Shown: positions 50,803-58,759 of the stretch, in pieces
How positions within the stretch are numbered: the stretch's first letter is position 1
Layout: each line of letters begins with the position of its first letter
Assembly (NCBI GenBank): GCA_905197485.1
Contig: CAJJYZ010000002.1
Location: 28,688-92,687 of the forward strand
Direction: 5' to 3'
Length of the DNA: 64,000 nucleotides
Source of the DNA: an uncultured Lachnospiraceae bacterium
GTDB taxonomy: Bacteria > Bacillota > Clostridia > Lachnospirales > Lachnospiraceae
Position numbers and translations under genes: made by a program
The notes under the pieces: generated by a model
The model's input: only the letters and a program-made list of their open reading frames with translations
Database searches by the model: none
Told to the model about the DNA's origin: nothing

Positions 50803-51462
50803 CTATGAATGATAAGCGGCTCTTTTTTCCAATTCTTCCGGTTTTAAAATGTAATAGCCATTTTGTCTCTTTTCTAAAATCTTCTCTTCACAAAGAGAGC
50901 CAATCAGCCGGAACATATGGCGGTAGCTCATGCCAATTGAGCAAGACACATCCGTCAAAATATCCGAGAATATCCGTTGATGGCTATTCTTTAAAATATA
51001 ATGGCATAGCCTTTCTTCTCCCGTACAAACCGCTGACAACACATAGTTTTCTGTGCTTTTCATTAACTTTTCTGCCATCTCTTCCGCAAGTTTCTCGAAA
51101 AACTTCACATTTCTCTTCTGATATTTCCGTAACAGAGTATAAGGAATCACCAGGCATTTCACTTCGCTGATTGCTACGACAGTCGCCTCCACTTCCTCCA
51201 CGTTCTGTAAATATTCCATATCCCCTAAAAGTCCCTGGGACACATAGTAGCATAGAATCAGATTTTTCCCATTGGGCGTACTCATGCACACCTTCGCCAA
51301 TCCGTCCAACATCACAAAAAGCTTATCAATCGCTCCTTCTTCTTCAATCATCTTTTCTCCTGCCTGATATAACACACACTCACATTCTTTTGCAAACTCT
51401 TCCTGAAATCCATATTGGAGAACTTTCTCCCAATCACCTTCTGTCAGCGTTTCATGTCTCAT
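50803..51462 (-). CDS. Crp/Fnr-family transcriptional regulator
   Basis: A 219-residue regulator: cyclic nucleotide-binding-like barrel (LYQAGEKMIEEEGAIDKLFVMLDGLAKV) and C-terminal HTH (TDVSCSIGMSYRHMFRLIGSL, CEEKILEK). No Cys cluster at the N-terminus suggests it is not an oxygen-sensing Fnr; the Cys at CECVL are too few. Divergent from a DMT-type transporter gene, with a palindrome (GACATATGTC) in between, so it likely controls this transporter and itself. Confidence 0.9.
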   Translation of the reverse strand: MRHETLTEGDWEKVLQYGFQEEFAKECECVLYQAGEKMIEEEGAIDKLFVMLDGLAKVCMSTPNGKNLILCYYVSQGLLGDMEYLQNVEEVEATVVAISEVKCLVIPYTLLRKYQKRNVKFFEKLAEEMAEKLMKSTENYVLSAVCTGEERLCHYILKNSHQRIFSDILTDVSCSIGMSYRHMFRLIGSLCEEKILEKRQNGYYILKPEELEKRAAYHS

Positions 51463-51505
51463 CTTCTTTTCTCTCTTTCTTTCATATGCATACGCGATAT
51501 ACTAG

Positions 51506-51545
51506 GACATATGTCATATACAATTTGGGGATTCCCTTCTATAAT
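51506..51545 (+). promoter_or_regulatory. DMT transporter promoter with Crp-type operator
   Basis: TATACA (51517-51522), 17 bases, TATAAT (51540-51545). A perfect palindrome GACATATGTC (51506-51515) sits immediately upstream of the -35. With a start near 51552, its centre would be at about -41.5, the class II position for a Crp/Fnr activator. Confidence 0.65.
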
Positions 51546-51571
51546 ATTGCGTAAAAGGAGGAATCACGATT

Positions 51572-52453
51572 ATGTATCAAATGTTATCATTTATCATCGG
51601 AATCGTCATTGCTGTCATGATATCTGTCAACGGCACACTTTCTAATTGCTATGATGTGTTCCGCTCTGCCGTCATCATTCATATTGTCGGCGTCATCTTT
51701 GCCACTTTATTATACTGTTTGAAAAAAGAGAAGAAACCCTTATTCCGTCAAGAACCTTTCTGGCTTTATCTTGGCGGGGCTCTTGGATTTCTTACAACAA
51801 TCTTCAACAATTTTGCATTTGAATATATCAGCATGACAAGCATCATTGCACTCGGTCTTTTTGGTCAGATGTTAAGTTCTGCCCTCATCGACACCTTCGG
51901 ACTTCTCGGCATGGAAAAATATCCGTTTCGCAAAAGTTCTCTGCTTGGTGTTTTCTTCGCACTAGCCGGTGTTTTTGTCATGTTGGACTTTAGCATTACC
52001 TCATCTTTGTTGTCGGTACTGTTATCCATCGGCGGAGGTGTTACGGTTGTGCTATCCCGTACAGTAAACGCCCGTCTTTCCGAAAAAACCGGCGCCCTTG
52101 GAGGTTCTCTCATCAACCATTTGGTCGGACTTCCGATTACCATTATTTTTGCCATTATTTTTGTTCCAAAGGCACAATTTTTCGCGGTGAATCCAACGCC
52201 GTTTTGGGCTTATCTTGGCGGTATGCTCGGTGTTACAACCGTTCTTCTCTTTAACATCACTGTTCCAAGAATCTCCGCACTAAGCCTTAGCATTCTGAGT
52301 TTTGTCGGACAGCTCTTCGCCGGTATTTTCATCGATTTTGTGATAGGAAATGATTTCTCCGATACTTCTTTTATCGGCGGCATCATCATCTCTGTCGGAT
52401 TGATTCTAAACTTTATTCTGGATGCTCTTCATTCCAGAACCGCTCCAGACTAG
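51572..52453 (+). CDS. DMT-superfamily transporter (DUF606/YdcZ-like, two repeats)
   Basis: A 293-residue membrane protein with about ten spans in two repeat halves, as in the DMT/YdcZ family: FIIGIVIAVMISVNGTLSN, GGALGFLTTIFNNFAFEYISMT, then the second half (LLSIGGGVTVVLSRTVNAR, GGMLGVTTVLLFNITVPRISAL). Substrate unknown. ATG 51572 with AAAGGAGG upstream. The end overlaps the convergent helicase gene by 41 bases. Confidence 0.88.
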   Translation: MYQMLSFIIGIVIAVMISVNGTLSNCYDVFRSAVIIHIVGVIFATLLYCLKKEKKPLFRQEPFWLYLGGALGFLTTIFNNFAFEYISMTSIIALGLFGQMLSSALIDTFGLLGMEKYPFRKSSLLGVFFALAGVFVMLDFSITSSLLSVLLSIGGGVTVVLSRTVNARLSEKTGALGGSLINHLVGLPITIIFAIIFVPKAQFFAVNPTPFWAYLGGMLGVTTVLLFNITVPRISALSLSILSFVGQLFAGIFIDFVIGNDFSDTSFIGGIIISVGLILNFILDALHSRTAPD

Positions 52454-54758
52454 CGCCCACGCTTTCCAATGTGCAAGAATGACACAGGTTCCATTCCCTC
52501 GGAAAAATCTGTCGATACTGCTGCTGTTGAAATCGGTCATCCAACAGGAGAACGACTCCTCGGTCTCTCTCTGTCCGGATGACCCGGCCTGCGGCCTGCA
52601 GCACTTTGTTCATTCCCGGGTACAAGTACGCATAGTCAAATCCATTTCCGTTTTTCTTATCAAAATATCTCTTCAGAATCTCTCGCTCATGGCATACTTG
52701 CGGGAGACCGGTTCCTACAATTATCGCTCCAATCAGCCGGTCTTCTGTCAAATCAATCCCTTCCGAAAAGATTCCCCCAAGCACGCAAAATCCAATCAGA
52801 CTCTCTTTTCGCTCCTTCTCGAACTCTGACAGAAATTTTTCCCTCTCCTCTTCTGTCATATAAGGCTGCTGTGTCAGACATGTAGTTTTTTCATACTGCG
52901 GAAATGCTTGTATCTTCTCATACACCGCTTCCATGAACTGATAAGACGGGAAAAATACAAGATAATTTCCTCTCTTTTTCTGTGCGGCTGTGAAAATATA
53001 ATTTGCAAACTGTTGATACGTCCACGCATTTCTCCTTGTATATTTGCTGCTTACATCCATCCCAATCAGTATGCAGCGATTCTCCGATACAAAAGGGGAT
53101 TCGGCATAAATGGCATAATCATCTTCTGCTGTGCTTAAAAGCTGTTTATAATAATGAATCGGAAGCAAGGTTGCCGAGAAAAAAATCGTACTGTTTCCCT
53201 TCTGCAAGTATTTCCCCAGATTCACCGCCGGATTTACACAGAATAACTTCAGCTTAAAACGCCCGTCCGATTCCATTTCCGTATAAATAGTATAGTTCTC
53301 ATCTAAACTATCCTGCACATTCAGAAACGTTCGTACATGAAAATAGGTTTCCAGTAACTTTTCTTTCAGCTCATTTTCTTCACATTCTTCCATAAACCGT
53401 TCAAATTCCATCAAAAGATTCGTCATGCTCGCCGAAAAATGCCCCACTGAATTATGAATCTGATACGTTTCGCACTCTCTTTTCATCTCCAGAAGCTGTC
53501 GGTTGCATGTGTCCAGTCTCCGCGCTAACTTGACATCCCGGTATTTCACCAGTTTCTTTGCCTCTAAAAACTCTTCTTTATAAATGACCGCGCTGTACAT
53601 CTCTCTGGCCCTCTCCACCAGATTGTGAGCCTCATCAATCAGAAAAATATAATCTCCTTTGACGCCATCCGCAAAAAATCTCTTCAAGTGGGCATTGGGG
53701 TCAAATACATAATTATAATCGCAAATCACTGCATCCACCCACAACGAAACATCTAAAGCCATTTCAAAAGGACATACTTGGTGCTTTCTTGCATATTCTT
53801 CAATCCTGTCCCGGCTCATATCACTTGTCGTCGTAATCATTTCATAAACCGCATCATTGACCCGGTCAAAATGCCCCTTTGCATACGGACACGCTTCCGG
53901 ATTACATACCGTCTCCTCACAAAAACAAATTTTTTCTTTCGCAGTCAATGTAATGACCTTATACTGTAATCCTTGTTTCTTCAGCGTTTGGAATGCTTGT
54001 TCTGCCACTGTCCTCGTAATCGTCTTTGCCGTCAGATAAAATATCTTCTCACCAAGTCCTTCTCCCACAGCTTTCACCGACGGGAATACGGTTGCTATCG
54101 TCTTCCCGACTCCTGTCGGCGCCTGAATAAATAACTTTTTCTTTCTGAGAATCGTCTTATATACAGATGTGGCAAGATTTTTCTGGCCTTCCCGGTATTC
54201 GTACGGAAATTCTACTTGTCTGATGGATTGATTTCTCTTCTCTTTCCACTCAATCTGAAATCTCGCCCACTTCTTGTATTCCTCCACAATCTCAAAAAAC
54301 CATGCTTCCAGCTCTTGCAGTTCATAGCTTTCCCGAAAACGTTTCGTCTCCTCCGTCTCCATATTACAATATGTCATCTGCACTGCAATTCTCTTCTGCT
54401 TTTGCTGACTTCCGTAAATGTAGGCATAGCACTTTGCCTGCGCCAGATGTACTCCCACAGGCTTTTCTATCAATTTTAAATCTCGAAAAACCCCTTTTAT
54501 TTCATCGATAGTTACTTCTTCTCCCTCGATGATACCATCGGCTCGTCCCTCTATCTGCAAATCAAATCCATCGCAAGGTATCACTATCTTCAAAGGAACT
54601 TCCGCATGGTACCCTGCCCCCATCTGCCTTTGAATCTTACGATGAATCTTACTCCCTAGCTGCATTGCCTCTTTGTCGGCAAATGCACCTGTTCTATTGT
54701 CAATATCACCCTCGCGGAGAATGAACTCCACAAGATTCCGAACTGAAACTTTCATCAT
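52413..54758 (-). CDS. XPD-type helicase with N-terminal Cas4-like nuclease
   Basis: About 780 residues (numbering from the longer frame at 54773). The N-terminal RecB/Cas4-like region has His44, GRADGII (Asp79) and DEIKG (Asp90, Glu91, Lys93), the PD-(D/E)xK order. The helicase has Walker A APTGVGKT at 218-225, four Cys (CFCEETVCNPEAC, 283-295) for an Fe-S cluster, DEAH at about 388, and the C-terminal LQAAGRVIRTERDRG. It matches YoaA/DinG-type DNA helicases in repair. The start at ATG 54758 or 54755 (MKVSVRNLVEFIL) fits relatives; the longer start lies in a REP-like motif. Confidence 0.9.
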   Translation of the reverse strand: MMKVSVRNLVEFILREGDIDNRTGAFADKEAMQLGSKIHRKIQRQMGAGYHAEVPLKIVIPCDGFDLQIEGRADGIIEGEEVTIDEIKGVFRDLKLIEKPVGVHLAQAKCYAYIYGSQQKQKRIAVQMTYCNMETEETKRFRESYELQELEAWFFEIVEEYKKWARFQIEWKEKRNQSIRQVEFPYEYREGQKNLATSVYKTILRKKKLFIQAPTGVGKTIATVFPSVKAVGEGLGEKIFYLTAKTITRTVAEQAFQTLKKQGLQYKVITLTAKEKICFCEETVCNPEACPYAKGHFDRVNDAVYEMITTTSDMSRDRIEEYARKHQVCPFEMALDVSLWVDAVICDYNYVFDPNAHLKRFFADGVKGDYIFLIDEAHNLVERAREMYSAVIYKEEFLEAKKLVKYRDVKLARRLDTCNRQLLEMKRECETYQIHNSVGHFSASMTNLLMEFERFMEECEENELKEKLLETYFHVRTFLNVQDSLDENYTIYTEMESDGRFKLKLFCVNPAVNLGKYLQKGNSTIFFSATLLPIHYYKQLLSTAEDDYAIYAESPFVSENRCILIGMDVSSKYTRRNAWTYQQFANYIFTAAQKKRGNYLVFFPSYQFMEAVYEKIQAFPQYEKTTCLTQQPYMTEEEREKFLSEFEKERKESLIGFCVLGGIFSEGIDLTEDRLIGAIIVGTGLPQVCHEREILKRYFDKKNGNGFDYAYLYPGMNKVLQAAGRVIRTERDRGVVLLLDDRFQQQQYRQIFPREWNLCHSCTLESVGASLERFWNEEHPE

Positions 54759-54774
54759 CTCTTTTGGGGACATA

Positions 54775-54958
54775 GTAAACCGTCAAAATACTACGTCCCG
54801 AATTGCAAAATGCTGTGTCCCTTTTTGCAATTAGCCCTGTCCCTTTCTAAATAATCTCAAATATACTATACCATATCGCTCAAATAAACATAACTATAAT
54901 TTTAAGGGACACACCTACAGATTTTAAGGGACACACCTATTATGAAAAGGGGACAGGG
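54775..54958. repeat. REP-like repeats with GGGAC motifs
   Basis: This 471-base gene-free gap (54774-55244) begins with ATACTACGTCCC (54788-54799), followed by a 10-base-pair palindrome AATTGCAAAA/TTTTGCAATT (54801-54832). Next come two copies of TTTTAAGGGACACACCTA (54900-54917 and 54922-54939), then GGGGACAGGGC. A similar ACTACGTCCCC element lies at the right edge of the window. These look like REP-type elements scattered near intergenic spaces. Confidence 0.6.
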
Positions 54959-54964
54959 CAAAAC

Positions 54965-55011
54965 AAATATTGGGATGGATGATTTTCAACGAATCATCTA
55001 TCCCAATATTT
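54965..55011. terminator. Strong terminator after the gene fragment
   Basis: A 20-base-pair stem (54965-54984 with 54992-55011), one G-U pair, 7-base loop. It lies just after the stop of the fragment at 55017, with T-runs possible on both sides. It looks like the terminator of the now-lost gene. Confidence 0.75.
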
Positions 55012-55016
55012 TTCAT

Positions 55017-55157
55017 TTAAGATAAAATTTTATGAACTTTGTCAGAATATGAAGCAGCCAAATTTTCCAATGCTTTAGCTGCTCTTTCTGTCCAAAAACT
55101 AGGCTCGACACCTTCTATGCCAACAAGAAAAGAAATTGATACTTTTATGCTTTCACA
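55017..55157 (-). pseudogene. C-terminal fragment of a lost gene
   Basis: An open frame of 46 residues with no start codon (VGIEGVEPSFWTERAAKALEN, ending VHKILS) between stop codons at 55158 and 55017, followed at once by a strong terminator. The sequence is protein-like, so it is probably the tail of a gene whose 5' part has been deleted. Family unknown. The rest of the gap to 55244 contains an inverted repeat CAGGGCTG/CAGCCCTG (55168-55191) and nothing else recognised. Confidence 0.4.
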
Positions 55158-55244
55158 TTAATTTTTTCAGGGCTGTTAACATCAGCCCTGAGATTTCCTG
55201 ATATCATAAATAATCCTCAACACAATCAAATTCTTTAGATTCCT

Positions 55245-55661
55245 CTACTTCTCTCTCCCAATATCTTTCACATCCGGTAGCGCCAACAATACTGACACCG
55301 CCAAGATTGCCAAATCCGTAGCCGCAACACTTTTCATAAAATAATCTACAAGCGCCATCCCCAGCGCCGTCGCAAATGTATCCAATATCAAAAATAGTAT
55401 TCTTGCCGTTCTAAGAGAAATTCGCTCTAATTCTAATAAAACTTCCGGCAGAGCTTCTGCAAATGCACCCGCAAGGAATGAAATGACTGCAGAAATCGTA
55501 AAAAACAGAATTACCTTCCCTACAGAATCGTACTCAAATCCGAAGAGTCTCATGACAGAACCTCCAAAAATCGCAAGAACAGACACAATAACAAATACAA
55601 CGAGTACGACTGCGCCATATCCGATAATTGGTTCTATCCACTTTTTCCAATTCTTCTTCAT
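55245..55661 (-). CDS. YrvL-family membrane regulatory protein
   Basis: About 138 residues from ATG 55661 (MKKNWKKWIEPIIGYG); the frame extends to 55679. Four membrane spans. The segment GGSVMRLFGFEYDSVGKVILFF and LDTFATALGMALVDYFMKSVAATDL match the YrvL regulatory family of Firmicutes, members of which repress yrzI-like sporulation or RNA genes in Bacillus. Function in this organism is not known. Confidence 0.8.
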   Translation of the reverse strand: MKKNWKKWIEPIIGYGAVVLVVFVIVSVLAIFGGSVMRLFGFEYDSVGKVILFFTISAVISFLAGAFAEALPEVLLELERISLRTARILFLILDTFATALGMALVDYFMKSVAATDLAILAVSVLLALPDVKDIGREK

Positions 55662-55749
55662 AGAAATTTTTCCTTCCATCCTTCCACTATTCTGCCTTTT
55701 ATCATATCACAAAGAGCAAGCTTCCTGCCACAGAATCTTGCTCTTTGTT

Positions 55750-56508
55750 TTATTCATATTTTTTCCCAATAATGTACGCCGAAATCATCATCATGAAAAG
55801 CATCGTTACGATAAAAATCAATTTCATCTGATTCCATAATTCCCTTCCACCCATCAGCATACTGCAATAAAGCATAATTGGATACACGACTGCTATTGCA
55901 ATTATAAAAATCCGAAAGACTTTACATACATACGGCCAATTGCTGTTATTGAACGCCAATCCTACCATATGAACTTTAAAAACGCCTTGAGAAACAAAAC
56001 TGATTTTATTTTTATCGTAATATCCCGGCAAAGTGTCTTTTACAAAAAAGCATAAGAAGACTGCGAATAACATCATGATGCCTGACATATATGAGACCTC
56101 CTCTATACAAATCTTCGGAATATCTGACAGGAGCAGAACAAGAAATTCTCCTAATATCATGAAAACCGCGAGTAAATATAGACCGAGCCGCTTTTTTCTG
56201 CTGCGTAACAGCTCATTTTTAACCGACAAATCCAAGGAATTTATCAGGATACTTTCCACCTCATCCGTATCCAAAGTCTTATTCTCTTCCATTCGCTCGC
56301 CTCTTAAAAGTTCTGTGACTGTAATCTCGAGCACCTCCGCAATCGGAATCAGCAATGCTACATTCGGCATACTTGCACCTCTCTCCCATTTACTGACCGT
56401 CTTGTCTGACACGAAAAGTTTCTCTGCTAATTCCTTTTGCGTCATATTTTTTTCTTTCCTCATCTCACTTAGAAATGTTCCAAATTTTTCATTATCTAAT
56501 TGATACAT
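55750..56508 (-). CDS. XRE-family membrane-anchored regulator
   Basis: Start ATG 56508 (MYQLDNEKFGTFLSEMRKEK) with AGGAGGTG upstream; about 252 residues. N-terminal HTH (MTQKELAEKLFVSDKTVSKW), a short linker, and a C-terminal part with five or six spans (LGLYLLAVFMILGEFLVLLL, MSGIMMLFAVFLCFFV). HTH plus membrane domain proteins of this kind respond to envelope signals in Clostridia. Divergent from none; a neighbour of YrvL, also a membrane regulator. Confidence 0.87.
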   Translation of the reverse strand: MYQLDNEKFGTFLSEMRKEKNMTQKELAEKLFVSDKTVSKWERGASMPNVALLIPIAEVLEITVTELLRGERMEENKTLDTDEVESILINSLDLSVKNELLRSRKKRLGLYLLAVFMILGEFLVLLLSDIPKICIEEVSYMSGIMMLFAVFLCFFVKDTLPGYYDKNKISFVSQGVFKVHMVGLAFNNSNWPYVCKVFRIFIIAIAVVYPIMLYCSMLMGGRELWNQMKLIFIVTMLFMMMISAYIIGKKYE

Positions 56509-56583
56509 GTTCCCACCTCCTGCTGACATTTTAACTTTTTACGGCGATATACGCAATCTACCAACAGGAGAATTGGGTGATAT

Positions 56584-56736
56584 TTATTCTTTTGATAAGA
56601 TTCCTCGTTTTAATCGGAACACTTCATCCGCTTGTTTTGCCAATTCATTGGAATGTGTAACTACTACCACGCATTTATTCATTTGATGGGCGCTCTCTTT
56701 TAAAATATCTATGATATCCTGTGACATATCTTTCAT
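56584..56736 (-). pseudogene. C-terminal fragment of an ABC transporter ATPase
   Basis: A 50-residue tail (MKDMSQDIIDILKESAHQ, CVVVVTHSNELAKQADEVFRL) that is the region after Walker B of LolD/MacB-like ATPases, with the H-loop THS. Everything before, including Walker A, signature and Walker B, is missing. It lies downstream of a response regulator gene, and may be the remnant of an exporter once in the same operon. The sequence 56530-56583 holds nothing recognised. Confidence 0.8.
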
Positions 56737-56738
56737 GC

Positions 56739-56783
56739 AAAAAAGGCAGGACACATTCCTTTTTACGAGAACATATTCTGCCT
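56739..56783 (-). terminator. Intrinsic terminator downstream of the response regulator
   Basis: Minus strand AGGCAGaATATGTT pairs with AATGTGTCCTGCCT (one mismatch, three G-U) and is followed by TTTTTT. It would end transcription from the response regulator before the ABC fragment. Confidence 0.65.
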
Positions 56784-56969
56784 GATATTTTATCTATATT
56801 TTTCTGTTATCACAAATCTTTCCAAAGAAAAACTCCCCAGATAAAACTAGGAAGCCTCCAGAAGCTATACCTTACGGTCCTACGGCTTCATTTAAACATT
56901 TATAAAGCACCCACTGTATCTTGATTGCTCAAGCGTGGGACTTAATCATAGCATCTCTGTTCTTTTTTA

Positions 56970-57710
56970 TCATATGCAACCGCCTTCTCTTTGTAAATAT
57001 ATTTTTAGCAGTCGCATTTTTACATATAAAGATTTTTTATTTTGTCCACTTATATCCCATCCCCATATCGTTTCGATATATTCACGCTCCGTATATTGCT
57101 TGATTTTTTTACGAATTCTACAGATTAACTCTATCACCACTCGGCTATCTCCTTCTGCATCGTATCCACTAATCTTTTCATAAATACGTTCTTTATCAAA
57201 CACCATTCCAGGATTCATGGATAAAAATTCTATAATCTCATACTCTAATTTGGTAAGCCCTAAAGGATTCCCTTTCATATGTACACATTTACTGGCATAG
57301 TCAATTACTAATTCTCCATAAAATCGTTGCTCTGTTTTTCGACGTAAACGTTCCTCACGTTTCAAGTGAGCAATAATTCTGGCATCCAGTTCTTTCAAAC
57401 TAAATGGTTTCAGTATGTAGTCATCCCCTCCCGACAAAAGTCCGTTTATCCTGTCTTCTTCCTCCACCTTTGCCGTAAGAAAAATAATCGGACACATTAC
57501 TTTATCTCGAATACGCTTACACACCTCAATCCCGTCTACTTGAGGCATATTGATATCTAACAAAATTATATCAGGGCGTACTGTAACCATTTCTAAGGCT
57601 TCTGCACCATTTTTTGCCAAAACTACGGTATAGCCTTTCATTTCAAAAAATTTCTGGAGCATTTTCAATAAATCTACATCATCATCTACTATTAAAATTT
57701 TATATTTCAC
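56970..57710 (-). CDS. OmpR-family response regulator with C-terminal frameshift
   Basis: Start at GTG 57710 with GGAGG about 10 bases upstream. Receiver domain: ILIVDDDVDLL, Asp in IILLDINMPQVDG, LTAKVEE and KPFSLKEL. Winged helix: LTKLEYEIIEFLS, RVVIELICRIRKKI, EYIETIWGW. The family would read IWGxGYKWTK and stop; here one base is missing near 57060. The ribosome therefore reads DISGQNKKSLYVKM and about 20 more residues. In the restored frame a TAA stands at 57037-57039, giving 224 residues. It is probably impaired in DNA binding. No histidine kinase gene follows; 56784-56969 holds no gene. Confidence 0.85.
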   Translation of the reverse strand: MKYKILIVDDDVDLLKMLQKFFEMKGYTVVLAKNGAEALEMVTVRPDIILLDINMPQVDGIEVCKRIRDKVMCPIIFLTAKVEEEDRINGLLSGGDDYILKPFSLKELDARIIAHLKREERLRRKTEQRFYGELVIDYASKCVHMKGNPLGLTKLEYEIIEFLSMNPGMVFDKERIYEKISGYDAEGDSRVVIELICRIRKKIKQYTEREYIETIWGWDISGQNKKSLYVKMRLLKIYLQREGGCI

Positions 57711-57858
57711 CTCTAGGACACCTCCGCTTGTAGTATACAATATAAAAATCAATAAATAAACAACAATAAAAAATTGGTAAACCCAATATTTACAAAGAAC
57801 GGAGACAATATAAAAGTCAAGGCAGCTATGAGATTGTAGGATAAACAAAACAGACCTC

Positions 57859-57893
57859 TTGAAACCTTAATATCAAAATGATAATATTATCAT
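57859..57893 (+). promoter_or_regulatory. Promoter and palindromic operator of the regulator gene
   Basis: TTGAAA (57859-57864), 17 bases, TAATAT (57882-57887). The perfect 16-base palindrome ATGATAATATTATCAT (57878-57893) covers the -10 box. This is most likely the operator of the HTH protein encoded 25 bases downstream. Confidence 0.75.
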
Positions 57894-57918
57894 AAAGTGA
57901 AATTAAGAGGTGTAAATT

Positions 57919-58455
57919 ATGGAAAAAATAATTATGGGTATTTTAACAAACCCTGTGAAATGTAAACTGTTTTTAGAGATACAAAAGTGTGGAGAAACTA
58001 CGGCAAAACATTTAGCGGAAACTTTTTCTGACATACCGCCCGCCACCTTATATCGTTACTTAAAAAGAATGACAAATGACAAAGTGATAAAAGTAGTGAA
58101 TCAAATACAAGTGAGGGGAGCTTTAGAAAAAACATATGCCGTTGCAATCGACTTATCAAAAAAATTTAACGATTTGCTAGAAAATAATTCTGGCGAAGCA
58201 TATATGCAATCTTTTTTGCAGTTTATTTTAGGCTTTGCCGAGCTTTTTCAAAATTACTGTAAACAAGATGATATTAACATTGCGGAAGACAAATCAGGCT
58301 TTTCATTAGCACCATTATATTTAACCGATGATGAACTTGAAACTTTAGTAAAAAACATACGAAAAGCAATACAACCTTATGATAATAACACACCGACAAA
58401 AGAACGAAAATTACATTCTATTGGTGTTATTATCTCCCCACCTCAAAAAGAGTAA
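57919..58455 (+). CDS. ArsR/PadR-like winged-helix regulator
   Basis: A 178-residue protein with an N-terminal winged HTH (NPVKCKLFLEIQKCGETTAK, SDIPPATLYRYLKRMTNDKV, IKVVNQIQVRG) and a helical C-terminal part (FILGFAELFQNYCKQDDI). Such regulators are found next to Clostridia ABC exporters. GAGGTG lies 8 bases upstream. Two promoters with matching palindromes (57859-57893 and 58496-58530) flank it, so it likely represses itself and the exporter. Confidence 0.87.
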   Translation: MEKIIMGILTNPVKCKLFLEIQKCGETTAKHLAETFSDIPPATLYRYLKRMTNDKVIKVVNQIQVRGALEKTYAVAIDLSKKFNDLLENNSGEAYMQSFLQFILGFAELFQNYCKQDDINIAEDKSGFSLAPLYLTDDELETLVKNIRKAIQPYDNNTPTKERKLHSIGVIISPPQKE

Positions 58456-58459
58456 AAAA

Positions 58460-58490
58460 TTCCCGTCTGTCATTTTTTGATGGACGGGAA
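58460..58490. terminator. Hairpin after the regulator
   Basis: TTCCCGTC (58460-58467) and GACGGGAA (58483-58490) form an 8-base-pair stem 5 bases after the stop. A T-run is present on the minus strand; on the plus strand the tail is AATTATT, so plus-strand termination may be weak. Confidence 0.45.
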
Positions 58491-58495
58491 AATTA

Positions 58496-58530
58496 TTGAC
58501 TATTTATTATCATAGTGATATTATTATCTT
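58496..58530 (+). promoter_or_regulatory. Promoter and operator of the ABC exporter operon
   Basis: TTGACT (58496-58501), 17 bases, TATTAT (58519-58524). GTGATATTATTATCTT (58515-58530) matches 13 of 16 bases of the palindrome at 57878-57893 and lies over the -10 box. Half sites ATTATCAT (58506-58513) and ATGATAAT (58532-58539) flank it. The same regulator should control both promoters. Confidence 0.75.
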
Positions 58531-58559
58531 AATGATAATAAATGAAAGGGGCAATAACT

Positions 58560-58757
58560 ATGAAGAAAAAATGTATTTTTATCACACTTGTTACATTTGC
58601 TATTTTATTTCTTTTCACATTTCTTTTACCAAAAGAAATTACAGTAAATGCTGGTATTGGGGAAAAAGCAGAAATCAGCGTCTACTTTATTCTTTTATTA
58701 TCGCCCATCCCAGCATTATGTTATTGGTCACATGATAGAAAGAAAAGAGGAAAATAA
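58560..58757 (+). CDS. Small two-span membrane protein, 65 aa
   Basis: ATG 58560 (MKKKCIFITLVTFAILFLFT) with GGGGC/AAGGGG upstream; the frame opens at 58542. Two hydrophobic helices (residues about 5-23 and 38-55). It is the first gene of the exporter operon, two bases before the ATPase. It could be a small exporter subunit. No family recognised. Confidence 0.75.
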   Translation: MKKKCIFITLVTFAILFLFTFLLPKEITVNAGIGEKAEISVYFILLLSPIPALCYWSHDRKKRGK

Positions 58758-58759
58758 AA

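Noticed and set aside
55168..55191. CAGGGCTG/CAGCCCTG as a terminator
   Set aside because: The T-run is on the wrong side for both strands; it may be only a palindrome.
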